Of a stretch of 64,000 nucleotides of DNA, positions 43,429-52,924 are shown in pieces. A program made the translations under genes and the position numbers. The notes under the pieces are model-generated. The model was not told the DNA's origin, made no database searches, and saw only the letters and a program-made list of their open reading frames with translations. The first letter of the stretch is position 1. Every line of letters begins with the position of its first letter. The stretch is from Crocinitomicaceae bacterium (GTDB lineage: Bacteria; Bacteroidota; Bacteroidia; Flavobacteriales_D; Crocinitomicaceae): NCBI GenBank assembly GCA_022447665.1, contig JAKVAQ010000021.1, positions 21,654-85,653 on the forward strand, read 5' to 3'.

Positions 43429-44400
43429 TTAGGATACAATTATTTTATTCCCGCAATCGAAATGTTGCTTAGGACAGGCCTTAAACCCGTGCAGTCCGCA
43501 AGGGCGGCAAGAAAGGGCTTCTTTTACCTCCACTATTTCGCTATTCTCTGATAAAGGACCAAAACCAAATGCTGGAACAGTAGAGCAAAAGAAAGCTGTA
43601 ACGGGTGTATTAGTTGCTGACCCCATGTGCAAAGGAGCAGAATCATTAGCATAAATTCGCTTGGCTTTTGAAATAAGCCTGGCACTCTGCAACAATGATA
43701 AATTAGAGGCGATAAGAATATCACTCCTCTCCGATTTTTCCGCTATTCTATTTAATAGTTCTTTGTCGCCCGGCGCGCCTACCAAAACGATTTGATCTTC
43801 TTTTTTAAGTTTTAGGAGTTCTACCCATTTCTCTTCCGGCAATTTCTTTGTTTCCCAGACTGATGCCGGAGCAAGAACTAAATGATTATTTAAAGATTCT
43901 AATTCTGCCGGCAGTTGAACGGCATCTGCATGTAGTTTAGGATTTAATAGCTTAGGACTAATCTTTTGAATTGCTGGAGATAAATTTAAAAGACCGAAGT
44001 TTCGTTCAATTTCATGTTTTCCATTGCCGATTTCATGCCGTAGACTTTTCGTGTAAAAAGAAGAGAAGAAATTTCCTTTAAAACCCAACTTCACTTTTGC
44101 TTTAGAACGATACGTCATAAACCCTGCATTTGAAAAACGCTGGAGATTAACGACTAGGTCATACTCTTGTTCCCTTATTTCTTTAACTGTTTTAAACAGG
44201 TTTTTGTACTTGTCTTCCTTTTTGTTCCAAACTATTAACCGGTCGATAAAAGGATGACCTTCAAGTAGATTTTCGTTTCCTTTTCTTACCACCATATCCA
44301 GCTTGGCCTCTGGTAGAGAAGCATGGATTGTTTCGAGGAGAGAAGTCGCTAAAATTACATCTCCAATAAAAGCAGTTTGTATGAGTAGTATTCTATTCAT
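43429..44400 (-). CDS. Family 9 glycosyltransferase (heptosyltransferase-like)
   Basis: From the ATG at 44400 the product has 323 residues. Longer starts would lie within the thioesterase gene and add a non-family leader. Motifs: N-terminal RILLIQTAFIGDVILAT, YDLVVNLQRFSNAGF, LAPASVWETKKLP and ANDSAPLHMGSATNTPV with the donor-binding region. These enzymes transfer heptose or a similar sugar to the LPS core. The end has CRPCGLHGFKACP, cysteine-rich as in the WaaC/F group of some families. Overlaps the thioesterase stop by eight bases. Confidence 0.85.
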   Translation of the reverse strand: MNRILLIQTAFIGDVILATSLLETIHASLPEAKLDMVVRKGNENLLEGHPFIDRLIVWNKKEDKYKNLFKTVKEIREQEYDLVVNLQRFSNAGFMTYRSKAKVKLGFKGNFFSSFYTKSLRHEIGNGKHEIERNFGLLNLSPAIQKISPKLLNPKLHADAVQLPAELESLNNHLVLAPASVWETKKLPEEKWVELLKLKKEDQIVLVGAPGDKELLNRIAEKSERSDILIASNLSLLQSARLISKAKRIYANDSAPLHMGSATNTPVTAFFCSTVPAFGFGPLSENSEIVEVKEALSCRPCGLHGFKACPKQHFDCGNKIIVS

Positions 44401-44794
44401 ACGGAGGCAGATGCGCGTACGATTGACGAACACTTTCGTCAATTGGAATTGCATCACCATTATGATCAATTCTTACGAAAATGAAAATAGTTGAGCACAC
44501 CATTTTTTCTTCGCCGGTGTAGAAGTTACTTGCTCGAGCCTCCACATACATGGTCATAGATGATTTACCAACGCTTTTAACCTCTCCATAGATGTTTACT
44601 TGATCACCTACTTTTACGGGACGCTTAAAGATCATTTCATCAATCTTAACGGTAACCATATTTGGATTTTTACACACTGAACATGCAAAGGTCGCCGCGG
44701 CTTCGTCTAGCCATGCCAACATAATACCTCCGAACAAATTTCCGTGAACACCAATATCCTTGGTCATACAGAGTTTAAGTGCTAATTTTTCCAT
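44393..44794 (-). CDS. Acyl-CoA thioesterase, hotdog fold (YciA/BACH type)
   Basis: 133 residues. The hotdog signature is GVHGNLFGGIMLAWLDEAAATFA (Asp in the catalytic helix), then MVTVKIDEMIFKRPVKVGDQVNIYGEV. Family members hydrolyse acyl-CoA of various lengths in the cytoplasm. It directly precedes, and overlaps, the GT9 gene and is separated from the GT4 gene by no bases, so all three form one transcript. Confidence 0.87.
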   Translation of the reverse strand: MEKLALKLCMTKDIGVHGNLFGGIMLAWLDEAAATFACSVCKNPNMVTVKIDEMIFKRPVKVGDQVNIYGEVKSVGKSSMTMYVEARASNFYTGEEKMVCSTIFIFVRIDHNGDAIPIDESVRQSYAHLPPYE

Positions 44795-45847
44795 TTAAGC
44801 TTTTATGTTTAATATTTTTTCAGTCCAAATACGCGGTGTGTTTTCCAGACCAATTTCATGACTATTTCCAGCCATTTCAATCAATTCTTGGTCAGATAGG
44901 CGTTCAAGTTGCTCAAAGACACGCTTGATCTCCTCCTCACTTCCTGCCGTAAAAACAAAGCCATTTTCTGTTCTACAAAAAGCAGATGCTGCACCAACCT
45001 CTTCAGAGATTAACAAGGGATAACCCGCCACTGCAAATTCTTGTACGGACACGCCCCATGGCTCAAACTTACTCGGCAATATATACACCCCCGTATCTCT
45101 TATTATATCCGACATCTCAGAGGGTTGCATAAAACCGAAATGTCTAATTTTTTCGTGCTCTACCCTATTCTCCCATTCATCTCCTGTACCCACACACCAT
45201 AACTCCCAATCGGAAGGATTATTTTTTTGCCATTCAATAAAAGCATTCCACATTTCGAAAATACCTTTATGCTCCACATACCTTGCTAGGTAGAGAATCC
45301 GCTTTGGAAAGATTTTTCTTTTTTCTTCTTTGGTACGTGTATAAGCCTCAGTAAATAGATCGGTATCTGCGCAATAAAATCCTCGTTCAATTCTAGCCGT
45401 TGGAAAGCCCAATTTCACAGCAAATTTGAACTGTGGATCCCCTGGAACCCAAGCATGTGTGAACGTACGTTTTAAATAAACTGGAGAAATAGCCGAGGCA
45501 ATCTTCTGCTTTAAACTTCCCACCCAGTGATTATCGATACACACTACCGTAGGGATTGACCGCTTAAATTTCTTCACAATCTTTACATAATCCTTATCCA
45601 TCCAGCCAGAACAAATAAGTTTCTCAGGGCCAAAAGTCACTAGGTGATTGTAAATTTCATCTACCGTCTTCCCTTTTCTATCGATCACTTCAACATTCTC
45701 AGGAAATTGAAATTCGAAGGGCGCTTCACTATTCACAGGCCAGCGATATAGCAAAACATCTGCACTTATAGCCAGTTCCTTTAAACAAGCTACTGTATAG
45801 CCCGCTATTTCGGTATATAAAAATGCTATTTTTGCTTTACCAGACAT
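44795..45847 (-). CDS. Family 4 glycosyltransferase
   Basis: 350 residues, GT-B fold. The C-terminal half shows YLARYVEHKGI, VGTGDEW, and the donor-site phrase SKFEPWGVSVQEFAVAGYPLLIS, where Glu and the following residues bind the nucleotide sugar. No membrane segment. It probably adds a sugar to LPS or another surface glycan, with the exact substrate unknown. It starts 23 bases from the divergent rsmE gene and is followed at once by the thioesterase. Confidence 0.85.
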   Translation of the reverse strand: MSGKAKIAFLYTEIAGYTVACLKELAISADVLLYRWPVNSEAPFEFQFPENVEVIDRKGKTVDEIYNHLVTFGPEKLICSGWMDKDYVKIVKKFKRSIPTVVCIDNHWVGSLKQKIASAISPVYLKRTFTHAWVPGDPQFKFAVKLGFPTARIERGFYCADTDLFTEAYTRTKEEKRKIFPKRILYLARYVEHKGIFEMWNAFIEWQKNNPSDWELWCVGTGDEWENRVEHEKIRHFGFMQPSEMSDIIRDTGVYILPSKFEPWGVSVQEFAVAGYPLLISEEVGAASAFCRTENGFVFTAGSEEEIKRVFEQLERLSDQELIEMAGNSHEIGLENTPRIWTEKILNIKA

Positions 45848-45870
45848 TGCAAGACAAATTTAGCAATTGC

Positions 45871-46581
45871 ATGATGATGAAGATAAAGCACACTTTTTTT
45901 TCTGAAGATACTTCTGTTAATGAACTACCAAGCATTGAAGCCAATCATGCTTTAAGGGTTCTGCGCATGCAAGTTGACGACCTGTTTTATCTTATTGACG
46001 GAAAAGGAACCAACCTCACTTGCAAGATTTCTAGAATAGAAGGCAAGCGGTTAATCTATGATATCCTTAGAGAAGAAAAAATCGAATACAATGGTCCGAA
46101 AGTGGCCATAGGTATAGCATTACCAAAAAGTAAGGACCGTATTAACGTGTTTCTTGAAAAGACTGCTGAAATTGGAATACATCAAATAATTCCTTTGGTG
46201 AGTAAGAATTCGGAACGTCAAAACTTTAAGCGTGATAAGATGCAGCATACTTTAATTAGTGCATTAAAACAATCAGGTAATTACTATTTACCAGAAGTTT
46301 TGGAGCCACAAAACTTTGAAGTATTTGTTAAGAACGTTGATGAAGAAAAAGAAAAGTTCATTGCGCACTGTGAGGAAGATGGCGACAAACAGGAGTTGAA
46401 ATCTGTTTATAAGTCGGGTAAAAATGCACTAATTCTAATTGGACCGGAGGGCGATTTTACATCCGAAGAGCTTATCTTAGCAAAAGAAAATGGTTTTATC
46501 CCCGTTAGTTTGGGTAATAGTCGTTTAAGAACAGAAACAGCAGGAATTGTAGCATGTCATACTTTTCACGTTTTATACTAA
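45871..46581 (+). CDS. rsmE: 16S rRNA (uracil(1498)-N(3))-methyltransferase
   Basis: Methylates U1498 of 16S rRNA. 236 residues from the first of three consecutive ATG codons at 45871; ATG at 45874 or 45877 is equally possible. The C-terminal SPOUT knot is plain: LILIGPEGDFTSEEL, SLGNSRLRTETAGI, with an N-terminal PUA-like domain (HALRVLRMQVDDLFYLIDGKG). It overlaps the DUF4159 gene by 28 bases, so the two are coupled. Confidence 0.93.
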   Translation: MMMKIKHTFFSEDTSVNELPSIEANHALRVLRMQVDDLFYLIDGKGTNLTCKISRIEGKRLIYDILREEKIEYNGPKVAIGIALPKSKDRINVFLEKTAEIGIHQIIPLVSKNSERQNFKRDKMQHTLISALKQSGNYYLPEVLEPQNFEVFVKNVDEEKEKFIAHCEEDGDKQELKSVYKSGKNALILIGPEGDFTSEELILAKENGFIPVSLGNSRLRTETAGIVACHTFHVLY

Positions 46582-47216
46582 TTCTTCTAGTACTCTTAAG
46601 TGCTAATGGGTACTCTCAATCTTACCAAATAGCTTTATTAAAGTATAATGGTGGAGGCGATTGGTACGCGAACCCAACTGCTTTGCCCAATTTAGTTCGT
46701 TTCTGCAATAAAAACTTAGGCACTAATATTTCGGAGGAGATCGCTACAGTTGGTGCGAACGATATTGATTTGTTTAACTATCCTTTCATTCACATGACGG
46801 GCCATGGTAATGTGGTTTTCTCTCCTGAAGAAGCTGAAAATCTTCGTAATTATATGATTGGTGGAGGGTTCTTGCATATCGATGATAATTACGGAATGGA
46901 TCCTTTTATTCGAATAGAAATCATGAAGGTTTTCCCCAATAATAAATTTGTTGAGCTGCCGCCTTCTCATCCTATTTTTGATCAGAAATATAAATTTTCG
47001 AAAGGTCTTCCAAAAATTCACAAACACGATGGTAAGCGTGCTCAAGCTTTTGGAATATTACATGAAGGAAGATTGGTTTGTTTATACACGTATGAAACAG
47101 ATTTAGGCGACGGCTGGGAAGATGCTCCAGTACACGGGGACAGTCCTGAAAAACGTGCAGAGGCTTTACAAATGGGCGCAAATATAATTCAGTATGTTTT
47201 CACAGAGCATCACTAA
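46554..47216 (+). CDS. DUF4159 domain-containing exported protein
   Basis: 220 residues with a signal peptide (RFILILLVLLSANGYSQ). The domain has the form YQIALLKYNGGGDWYANPTALPNLVRF, FIHMTGHGNVVF, GGGFLHIDDNYGMDPF, and is related to the amidotransferase-like fold; no enzymatic activity is known. Such genes in Bacteroidetes often lie beside VWA and TPR membrane proteins. Here it is followed, with an overlap of 23 bases, by another unknown exported gene. Confidence 0.85.
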   Translation: MSYFSRFILILLVLLSANGYSQSYQIALLKYNGGGDWYANPTALPNLVRFCNKNLGTNISEEIATVGANDIDLFNYPFIHMTGHGNVVFSPEEAENLRNYMIGGGFLHIDDNYGMDPFIRIEIMKVFPNNKFVELPPSHPIFDQKYKFSKGLPKIHKHDGKRAQAFGILHEGRLVCLYTYETDLGDGWEDAPVHGDSPEKRAEALQMGANIIQYVFTEHH

Positions 47217-48231
47217 AATCATATTGCTCTTTGTTTTGCTTGGTTGGGCAGGCTATGGTCATTCCAGAATCGACTCAACCAACGTAATTCGTTCACCTTA
47301 TAAGAAAGAACGCGATAAATTCTTCACCTTCCAAACTTTTAAAAGAGGTTTCAATTCGGACTCTCTAAAAAATGAACTCGATAAACTCGAGGGAAGAAGG
47401 AAAGACGTTTGGTCGCGGATGGATAGTTTGCACTTTGCTCAAGCCACACTAAGAACAGGCAATTATAAGTTAGCCGATCATTATTTTCATTACTTGAATC
47501 CAAGTATAAAAACAGAAAACGAATATTGGTGGAATCATATTGAGACATTATTAATGACCGATCAAATTCGTGTTGGTTTAGAGATCATGAATCACGATAT
47601 GCCTGGGGTTCTGCAATTTTCTGAGGTATATTTCATGAAAAAGATTTTCATTGCAGAAATTGCGCAGAAAAAAGACGTAAAATGGTATAAAACACATTCC
47701 GTGCTTAAGTGGGAGGTTGATACTACCTTGAATCCAACAGATGAAGACTTTGACATCAACATTGTGCAACCGATTAAAAACTTGGATAAGGTATTAAAAA
47801 GAATCATTCATCATATTCATGAAGAAGATCCTGTAATCTCGAGAACAGCATATGAAATGGCTATGGTTATGGAGCCTTATTTCAGCAAATCACAGACCTA
47901 TATTATTCTAAGTATTGCGCGACATTACAATAAATGGGACAAAGAAATACTGGCGGAAATAAAACGGGTAAAATCAGAATTACTCTTTGATAAACTGAAG
48001 ATTCCAAATTTCAGAACCTATTTCCCTCGAACAGAATACTGGAGATTTGATTATGAGATGTTAAAAGAGAAGGTAATCGAAAGTAAACGAGAGAAAAATC
48101 TTGAGACACCTGTACTAAGAGTTGAGGCTGAAAAACAAGAGTTAGGATTTGATCCTCAGATTATTGTAGTAGTTGGCATTGCATTTGTATTTTTAAGTGT
48201 ATTAATATTTCTACGTGCAAAAAGGAAATAA
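47194..48231 (+). CDS. Exported helical protein with a C-terminal membrane anchor, unknown function
   Basis: 345 residues with a signal peptide (SITKIILLFVLLGWAGYGHS) and a membrane segment near the C-terminus (IIVVVGIAFVFLSVLIFL) followed by RAKRK. Between them is helical, TPR-like material (ATLRTGNYKLADHYFHYLNPS). No family is recognised. It overlaps the DUF4159 gene upstream and is one base ahead of the lipoprotein gene. Confidence 0.6.
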   Translation: MFSQSITKIILLFVLLGWAGYGHSRIDSTNVIRSPYKKERDKFFTFQTFKRGFNSDSLKNELDKLEGRRKDVWSRMDSLHFAQATLRTGNYKLADHYFHYLNPSIKTENEYWWNHIETLLMTDQIRVGLEIMNHDMPGVLQFSEVYFMKKIFIAEIAQKKDVKWYKTHSVLKWEVDTTLNPTDEDFDINIVQPIKNLDKVLKRIIHHIHEEDPVISRTAYEMAMVMEPYFSKSQTYIILSIARHYNKWDKEILAEIKRVKSELLFDKLKIPNFRTYFPRTEYWRFDYEMLKEKVIESKREKNLETPVLRVEAEKQELGFDPQIIVVVGIAFVFLSVLIFLRAKRK

Positions 48232-48232
48232 T

Positions 48233-48670
48233 ATGAAAAGATTAAATTTTTTAGGAGCTATTGCTCTATCGATTTTTTTGGCGAGTTGTGGAAACTCGAA
48301 AGAAGTGACCGAAGAAGGTAATACTCCAGCGGTTAAAAAGGGAGTAATTATTGATAGCTGGGATAACTATAAAGAGAATGCGAATACTAACATCAATAGC
48401 GTTACTCTTGAAGGTGATATTTTAACGCTCGGCATTTCTTACAGCGGAGGTTGTGAAAAGCACTCTTTTGATTTATTAGGCAGCAGAGATATACTTAAAT
48501 CTATGCCTCCTAAACGAGGAATTGTTCTTTACCATAACTCAAACGGGGATTCTTGTAGAGAGTTCATAGAAGAAACCTTGACCTTTGATATAAGCGACTT
48601 TGCTTCAGGTACAGGTACTATCCATCTTAATCTAGAAGGGTGGGACGAGGTTATTGTATACGAGCCTTAA
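48233..48670 (+). CDS. Lipoprotein of unknown function
   Basis: 145 residues from the ATG at 48233, with a lipoprotein signal ending FLASC. The mature part holds two cysteines in GISYSGGCEKHSFDL and SCREFIEETLTFDIS, probably paired, in a beta-rich fold. It is the last gene of the rsmE operon and its TAA stop is shared (TTAA) with the convergent pseudogene. Confidence 0.65.
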   Translation: MKRLNFLGAIALSIFLASCGNSKEVTEEGNTPAVKKGVIIDSWDNYKENANTNINSVTLEGDILTLGISYSGGCEKHSFDLLGSRDILKSMPPKRGIVLYHNSNGDSCREFIEETLTFDISDFASGTGTIHLNLEGWDEVIVYEP

Positions 48671-49807
48671 AGCTTAATATCTATATCGAATCGAATTCGC
48701 GTACCATTCTCGTGTGAAGGACCTTGTTTCACAAGAACTTCTACCATAAAGAACCTTGAGGAGAGCTTTATTTTATCACTCACCATATACCCTACTTTCA
48801 ATTCAATACCATGGTAGTTGGTTAAACGACCTGCTGGTGAACCCACATTTCCGTAACTCCAACGCGTCCAATCGTTTTGGGCAAGGATATCGATAGCCCC
48901 ATATTTTTGCATGTGCGCATAAGTCACAAGGAACAGGAAATCATTTTTTTTCAATTGACCGTATTGAATAGCTGCAACAAAAGAAGTTTTTTGATCTTGC
49001 ATTGAAATGGCAATAGAATCATTACTACCGTAATCCAAAAGATTAAGGTTATAATCCACCATGAACTTGATATTCTGATTTTTAAAAGGCTTGTAGGCTA
49101 TCCCTGATTGAAAGATGAAATAATCTTGGGTGTAAGTCGCCTTACGATCCGGATAATTTCCTATGTCATTGAAAAACTGTGCACCTGTGAATAATAAAAG
49201 GTCATCTTGTTTCCAATAGAATTGGGCGACAGAGAAGTAACGATCAGATAAAAAATCTAAACCTGAAGTGGTCATGATAAAATGGCCTAAATGTACACCT
49301 GCGTTCGACTCCTAAAGCTTTGAACCGTTGTTCATAAATGAGTAATGGAAATATACTCCCTCAGGATTCACGTTATCACTGAAGTAAAGCTCATTTTGTT
49401 TAATGAAGGGATATTCAATTTTACCCAAAGCGAATCCTATCTTCGTCCAGGTAGCTTTAAAATAAAGTTTATCAAATCCAACTTGAGGTAATCCAAAATC
49501 ATTATAACCGCTCGATCCTAAGGTGATCTTGAGGATCTTGAGGATTGCTCGCTACACCCGTTCGAATTCTCATTCCAAAATCAGCCCAGGTATTCACGGA
49601 ATATTTCATTCCCCATCTAGCGCGGTACCAAAATCTAGATCGCGGATCAGTATATGAACTATCTTGATTTCTATTGTTCCAATCTTGTTCAAATCGAAAT
49701 CTAAAATCTGCATTAAAACTAAGCTTGGGAGTCTCTGTTGAGTCTGATTGTCCTAAAGAAATAAAACCACAGAAAAACGCTAAACTAAGCGTTATCAGCT
49801 TTTTCAA
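48667..49807 (-). pseudogene. Decayed outer-membrane porin-like gene
   Basis: The 5' piece (49807-49502) has a signal peptide (KKLITLSLAFFCGFISLGQ) and porin-like start FNADFRFRFEQDW, then leaves frame after PQDPQDH. In the +1 frame the native-looking reading goes on as LGSSGYNDFGLPQVGFDKLYFKATWTKIGF and on to NNGSKL, where an in-frame TAG stands (likely once TGG) before ESNAGVHLGHFIMTTSGLDF. From there to the end the frame is open (48667-49275). So one indel and one nonsense change are needed. The region is beta-strand rich. The frameshift lies beside a GATCTTGAG direct repeat. Confidence 0.78.
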
Positions 49808-50546
49808 AATACTTTAATTTAAGTCCAGATTCGTCTAAAACCGCATAGGTATTGTAAGATATCCAGTCGCCAGTATTGATATACTTACTTTTTTCGTTTA
49901 GATCAAATTCAATGGGTAGGTGTCTATGCCCAAAAATAAAAAAATCAAAGTGTTTTTTAGCTAAAATACTCTTACAGAACTGAATTAGCATTTCTTTTTC
50001 TTCTCCGTAGAACTTTGCATCCTTCTCTCCTGTCGCCGCCCTACTCGTTTTAGAAGATGAGTTAGCCAACCAAATACCGAAGTTGGGATGAAAGCGCGCA
50101 AAGAGCCACTGACACGCTTTGTTACGGAATACTTTTTTAATAAACTTATATCCCCTGTCACCTGGTCCTAACCCATCGCCATGACCAATATAGAATTTGT
50201 AGCCAAAATACTCTCGTTCAATTTCAGTACGATGCATCTGAACTCCAAGTTCTTTGGGAATATAATCGAAGATCCACATATCATGATTACCAATGAACCA
50301 ATGTACAGGAATACCTGAATCTGTTATTTCTGCAATCTTTCCTTGCAGGCGAACAAAGCCTCTAGGAATGGCTCTTTTATATTCAAACCAAAAGTCAAAA
50401 ACATCTCCAAGAAGGTAAATTTCTGAGGCATCTTCTTTTACTTGATCGAGCCAACGACATATACGTTTTTCTCTGTCCAAGCTCTTTTCGTAACTCGGAA
50501 CACCCAAATGAAAATCGGAAGCAAAGTAGATTTTTTTGTCAGCCAT
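49785..50546 (-). CDS. lpxH: UDP-2,3-diacylglucosamine diphosphatase (LpxH-like)
   Basis: Makes lipid X in lipid A synthesis. 253 residues of the calcineurin-like metallophosphatase fold: SDFHLG, GDVFDFW, GNHD, GHGDGLG and GHRH carry the two-metal site. Length and the FEYKRAIP segment fit LpxH rather than LpxI or LpxG. It overlaps the 5' end of the porin pseudogene by 23 bases and its start shares base 50546 with the thioredoxin gene upstream. Confidence 0.87.
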   Translation of the reverse strand: MADKKIYFASDFHLGVPSYEKSLDREKRICRWLDQVKEDASEIYLLGDVFDFWFEYKRAIPRGFVRLQGKIAEITDSGIPVHWFIGNHDMWIFDYIPKELGVQMHRTEIEREYFGYKFYIGHGDGLGPGDRGYKFIKKVFRNKACQWLFARFHPNFGIWLANSSSKTSRAATGEKDAKFYGEEKEMLIQFCKSILAKKHFDFFIFGHRHLPIEFDLNEKSKYINTGDWISYNTYAVLDESGLKLKYFEKADNA

Positions 50547-51697
50547 TAAAAGCCAAAGATAGTTTTTAACTGATTTTCGAGAAGCTGACCTCGTAATTTT
50601 GTTGCGATAATTTTTCCTTCTCTATCAATTAACACGGTAAACGGAATACTCTTGACTGCATAAGCCTGAGCTGCTGCATTGCCCCATTTCTTAAGGTCAC
50701 TAACGTGGTAAGGCCAGATTAATCCATCCGCTTTAATCGCTGCTTCCCATGGTTCTTTCTTTCCATCTAGCGATACCGAGAAAACTTCAAAACCTTTTTC
50801 ATTGTACTTGTTGTAAAGCTTAACAACATTTGGATTTTCTGCTCTACACGGTCGGCACCAAGAGGCCCAGAAGTCTATTAATACAATTTTACCTCTTAAA
50901 TCAGAAAGCCTTAAGGTATCTCCCGTTGGATTCTGCATAGCAATTTCTTTGGCCTCGTTTCCTGGCTCTAGAAAAGCTGTCGCTTGTTTTTCTAAAACTT
51001 TCTGCTCCTTATACTTTACAATATTAACTACCGAAGGAGACTCAGCAAAGGTCTGGTTGAGCGCGTCAACCACTTGAACGAATAAGGCCCATTCTTTCTC
51101 CTGATCTATAGCATTTACAGTAGCAATTAATGCAGGCGTACCGCCATACATTTGTATAAATTGATTTCGATAATTAAAGAAGGTAGGAGCATAAGTCGCG
51201 AAGAAGGTGTTTACTTCTGTTTGTTTTGTTGGATCTTTTTTTAATTCAGTTTTTAAAGAATCTTCTACCCTTTTAAATTCTTGATGACGGATTATAAAAT
51301 CATTTAAGCCAGCAGAAACAGGATCTCCTACAAATTTTGCCGTCTTCATGAGATCACTAGCATCAGCAAATACAGCCAATGAGTCTCCATTTCTCAAAGC
51401 CAGGTTAAGCGTTTGTCCGTTTGGAAGAACCAAGTAATAATAGTCAGGAAATGGGATAGGCGTCGAGATAATGAACTTCCCATTTTCATCAGCCGTTACT
51501 GTTTTAATGATGGAGTTGGGACGTATACTTTGACAACCCAAACCTACATTCATATTTTCTCCTCCAGTTAGCTTCCCTTCAATGTAAACAGGGGGAGGTC
51601 CTTCCACTTGATTTTGAGGATAATTCGCTACTTGTCCTAAAACCAGACCTATAGCTAAAATTGCTAACGTGAAAAATATATGTTTAAGTCCTTTCAT
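50546..51697 (-). CDS. TlpA-like thiol-disulfide oxidoreductase, periplasmic
   Basis: 383 residues with an N-terminal hydrophobic signal or anchor. The N-terminal half has a DUF4369-type beta domain (YIEGKLTGGENMNVGLG) and helical middle part. The C-terminal thioredoxin domain has WCRPC in DFWASWCRPCRAENP and the cis-proline in SIPFTVLID. Family members reduce disulfides in the periplasm, for instance for cytochrome c maturation, which would suit the di-heme enzymes of this genome. It is a paralogue of the next gene, ten bases away. Confidence 0.85.
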   Translation of the reverse strand: MKGLKHIFFTLAILAIGLVLGQVANYPQNQVEGPPPVYIEGKLTGGENMNVGLGCQSIRPNSIIKTVTADENGKFIISTPIPFPDYYYLVLPNGQTLNLALRNGDSLAVFADASDLMKTAKFVGDPVSAGLNDFIIRHQEFKRVEDSLKTELKKDPTKQTEVNTFFATYAPTFFNYRNQFIQMYGGTPALIATVNAIDQEKEWALFVQVVDALNQTFAESPSVVNIVKYKEQKVLEKQATAFLEPGNEAKEIAMQNPTGDTLRLSDLRGKIVLIDFWASWCRPCRAENPNVVKLYNKYNEKGFEVFSVSLDGKKEPWEAAIKADGLIWPYHVSDLKKWGNAAAQAYAVKSIPFTVLIDREGKIIATKLRGQLLENQLKTIFGF

Positions 51698-51706
51698 TAC
51701 TTCTTT

Positions 51707-52924
51707 TTAACCAAGAACCTCTTGCAACTTTTGTTCCAATTGAGGCCCACGAAGGTTGGTACCAATTACAATACCATTTTCATCAATTAACAATGTTGTT
51801 GGTATTTGACGGATTCCATAAGCTACACCAGCTGCCGAATTCCAACCTTGTAAATCAGAGACGTGATTTGGCCAAGTCAGGTTGTCCGCATCAATCGCCG
51901 CTTTCCAATGGTCTGCATTATCATCTAAAGATACACTATAAACCGTAAATCCTTTATCCTTAAACTTTGCGTACATGTTTACCACATTAGGATTCTCTTT
52001 TCTACAAGGCGCGCACCAAGATGCCCAGAAGTCGATCAACACTGTTTTTCCCCTCAAAGAAGAAAGAGCAATATTATTCCCGTTCACATCTGGTAAGTTG
52101 ATCTCAGGCGCTTCTTCTCCGATAGTCGGCGTTGCGCCACCTGTAACGGGCTCCGGCGGGTTTTTCATTGCTACAATTTGTGCTTGTACATTTTGAATGT
52201 CTTTATCAATAAAACCAGGATACTCTGAGTACGGATATTTCTCTTTTAAAGCATTAGACACTTGTTCAAAATATCCTAAATCTGTTGAATCAAAGGCCAA
52301 CAATCCACTTGCAGGAAATAATTCTCTAAGCAGTAACCAATTGGTTGGTGAGTTCGGGTTTGCTTCAATTTTCTCAATCGCGTAATCACGCTGGATAAAC
52401 GAAATACTGTCCAACTGGTTCATGATCTCCTTTATTCGAACGGTATCATTCGGAGCAGTTGTTTGCATTTGTGTGTAAAGCAGTTTCTCTTGATCAAAAA
52501 ACTGTTTTATAAAATCTAAGTAGTCCTTTACTTCTTGGCCGTAAGAAGAACCTTCAATTGAATAATTCTCTCCTATTCCAGGAACATCTCCACTCACCGT
52601 AATCTCAGTATCTGATTCATCGGAGAAAAAAATTACAGGCATATCTGATTCACCTATTATTAGAATGTATTCTCTTAATTGGTTGGTTTTTGTTTCCAAC
52701 TCAAAAACGCCATTCATAATCATTCCTGAATCTACCATCACTTGCTCACCACCCTCGAAAGCCATTAAATAAGCCATTTGATTGTCAGCTCCTCTTACAT
52801 CTCCTCTTACAATAGTAGTAGGTTGTGCATTTTGCTCAACCATTTCACCACTATCTTCTCCATCACCTGAACATCCATACATAAAAAGAGCCAGAGGTAA
52901 TATCCACATTAATTTCTTCAACAT
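51707..52924 (-). CDS. TlpA-like thiol-disulfide oxidoreductase lipoprotein
   Basis: 405 residues. Lipoprotein signal ending FMYGCSGDG, a DUF4369-like N-terminal domain (VRGDVRGADNQMAYLMAFEGG) and a C-terminal thioredoxin domain with WCAPC in DFWASWCAPCRKENP and cis-proline in QIPTTLLID. A tandem paralogue of the gene at 50546, with which it shares about the same layout. Its start shares base 52924 with the gatB stop. Confidence 0.85.
   Translation of the reverse strand: MLKKLMWILPLALFMYGCSGDGEDSGEMVEQNAQPTTIVRGDVRGADNQMAYLMAFEGGEQVMVDSGMIMNGVFELETKTNQLREYILIIGESDMPVIFFSDESDTEITVSGDVPGIGENYSIEGSSYGQEVKDYLDFIKQFFDQEKLLYTQMQTTAPNDTVRIKEIMNQLDSISFIQRDYAIEKIEANPNSPTNWLLLRELFPASGLLAFDSTDLGYFEQVSNALKEKYPYSEYPGFIDKDIQNVQAQIVAMKNPPEPVTGGATPTIGEEAPEINLPDVNGNNIALSSLRGKTVLIDFWASWCAPCRKENPNVVNMYAKFKDKGFTVYSVSLDDNADHWKAAIDADNLTWPNHVSDLQGWNSAAGVAYGIRQIPTTLLIDENGIVIGTNLRGPQLEQKLQEVLG

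Noticed and set aside
48667-49807. Two separate small genes in place of one broken porin gene
   Set aside because: The stretch between them reads as continuous porin-like sequence in the shifted frame, so the pieces belong to one gene.
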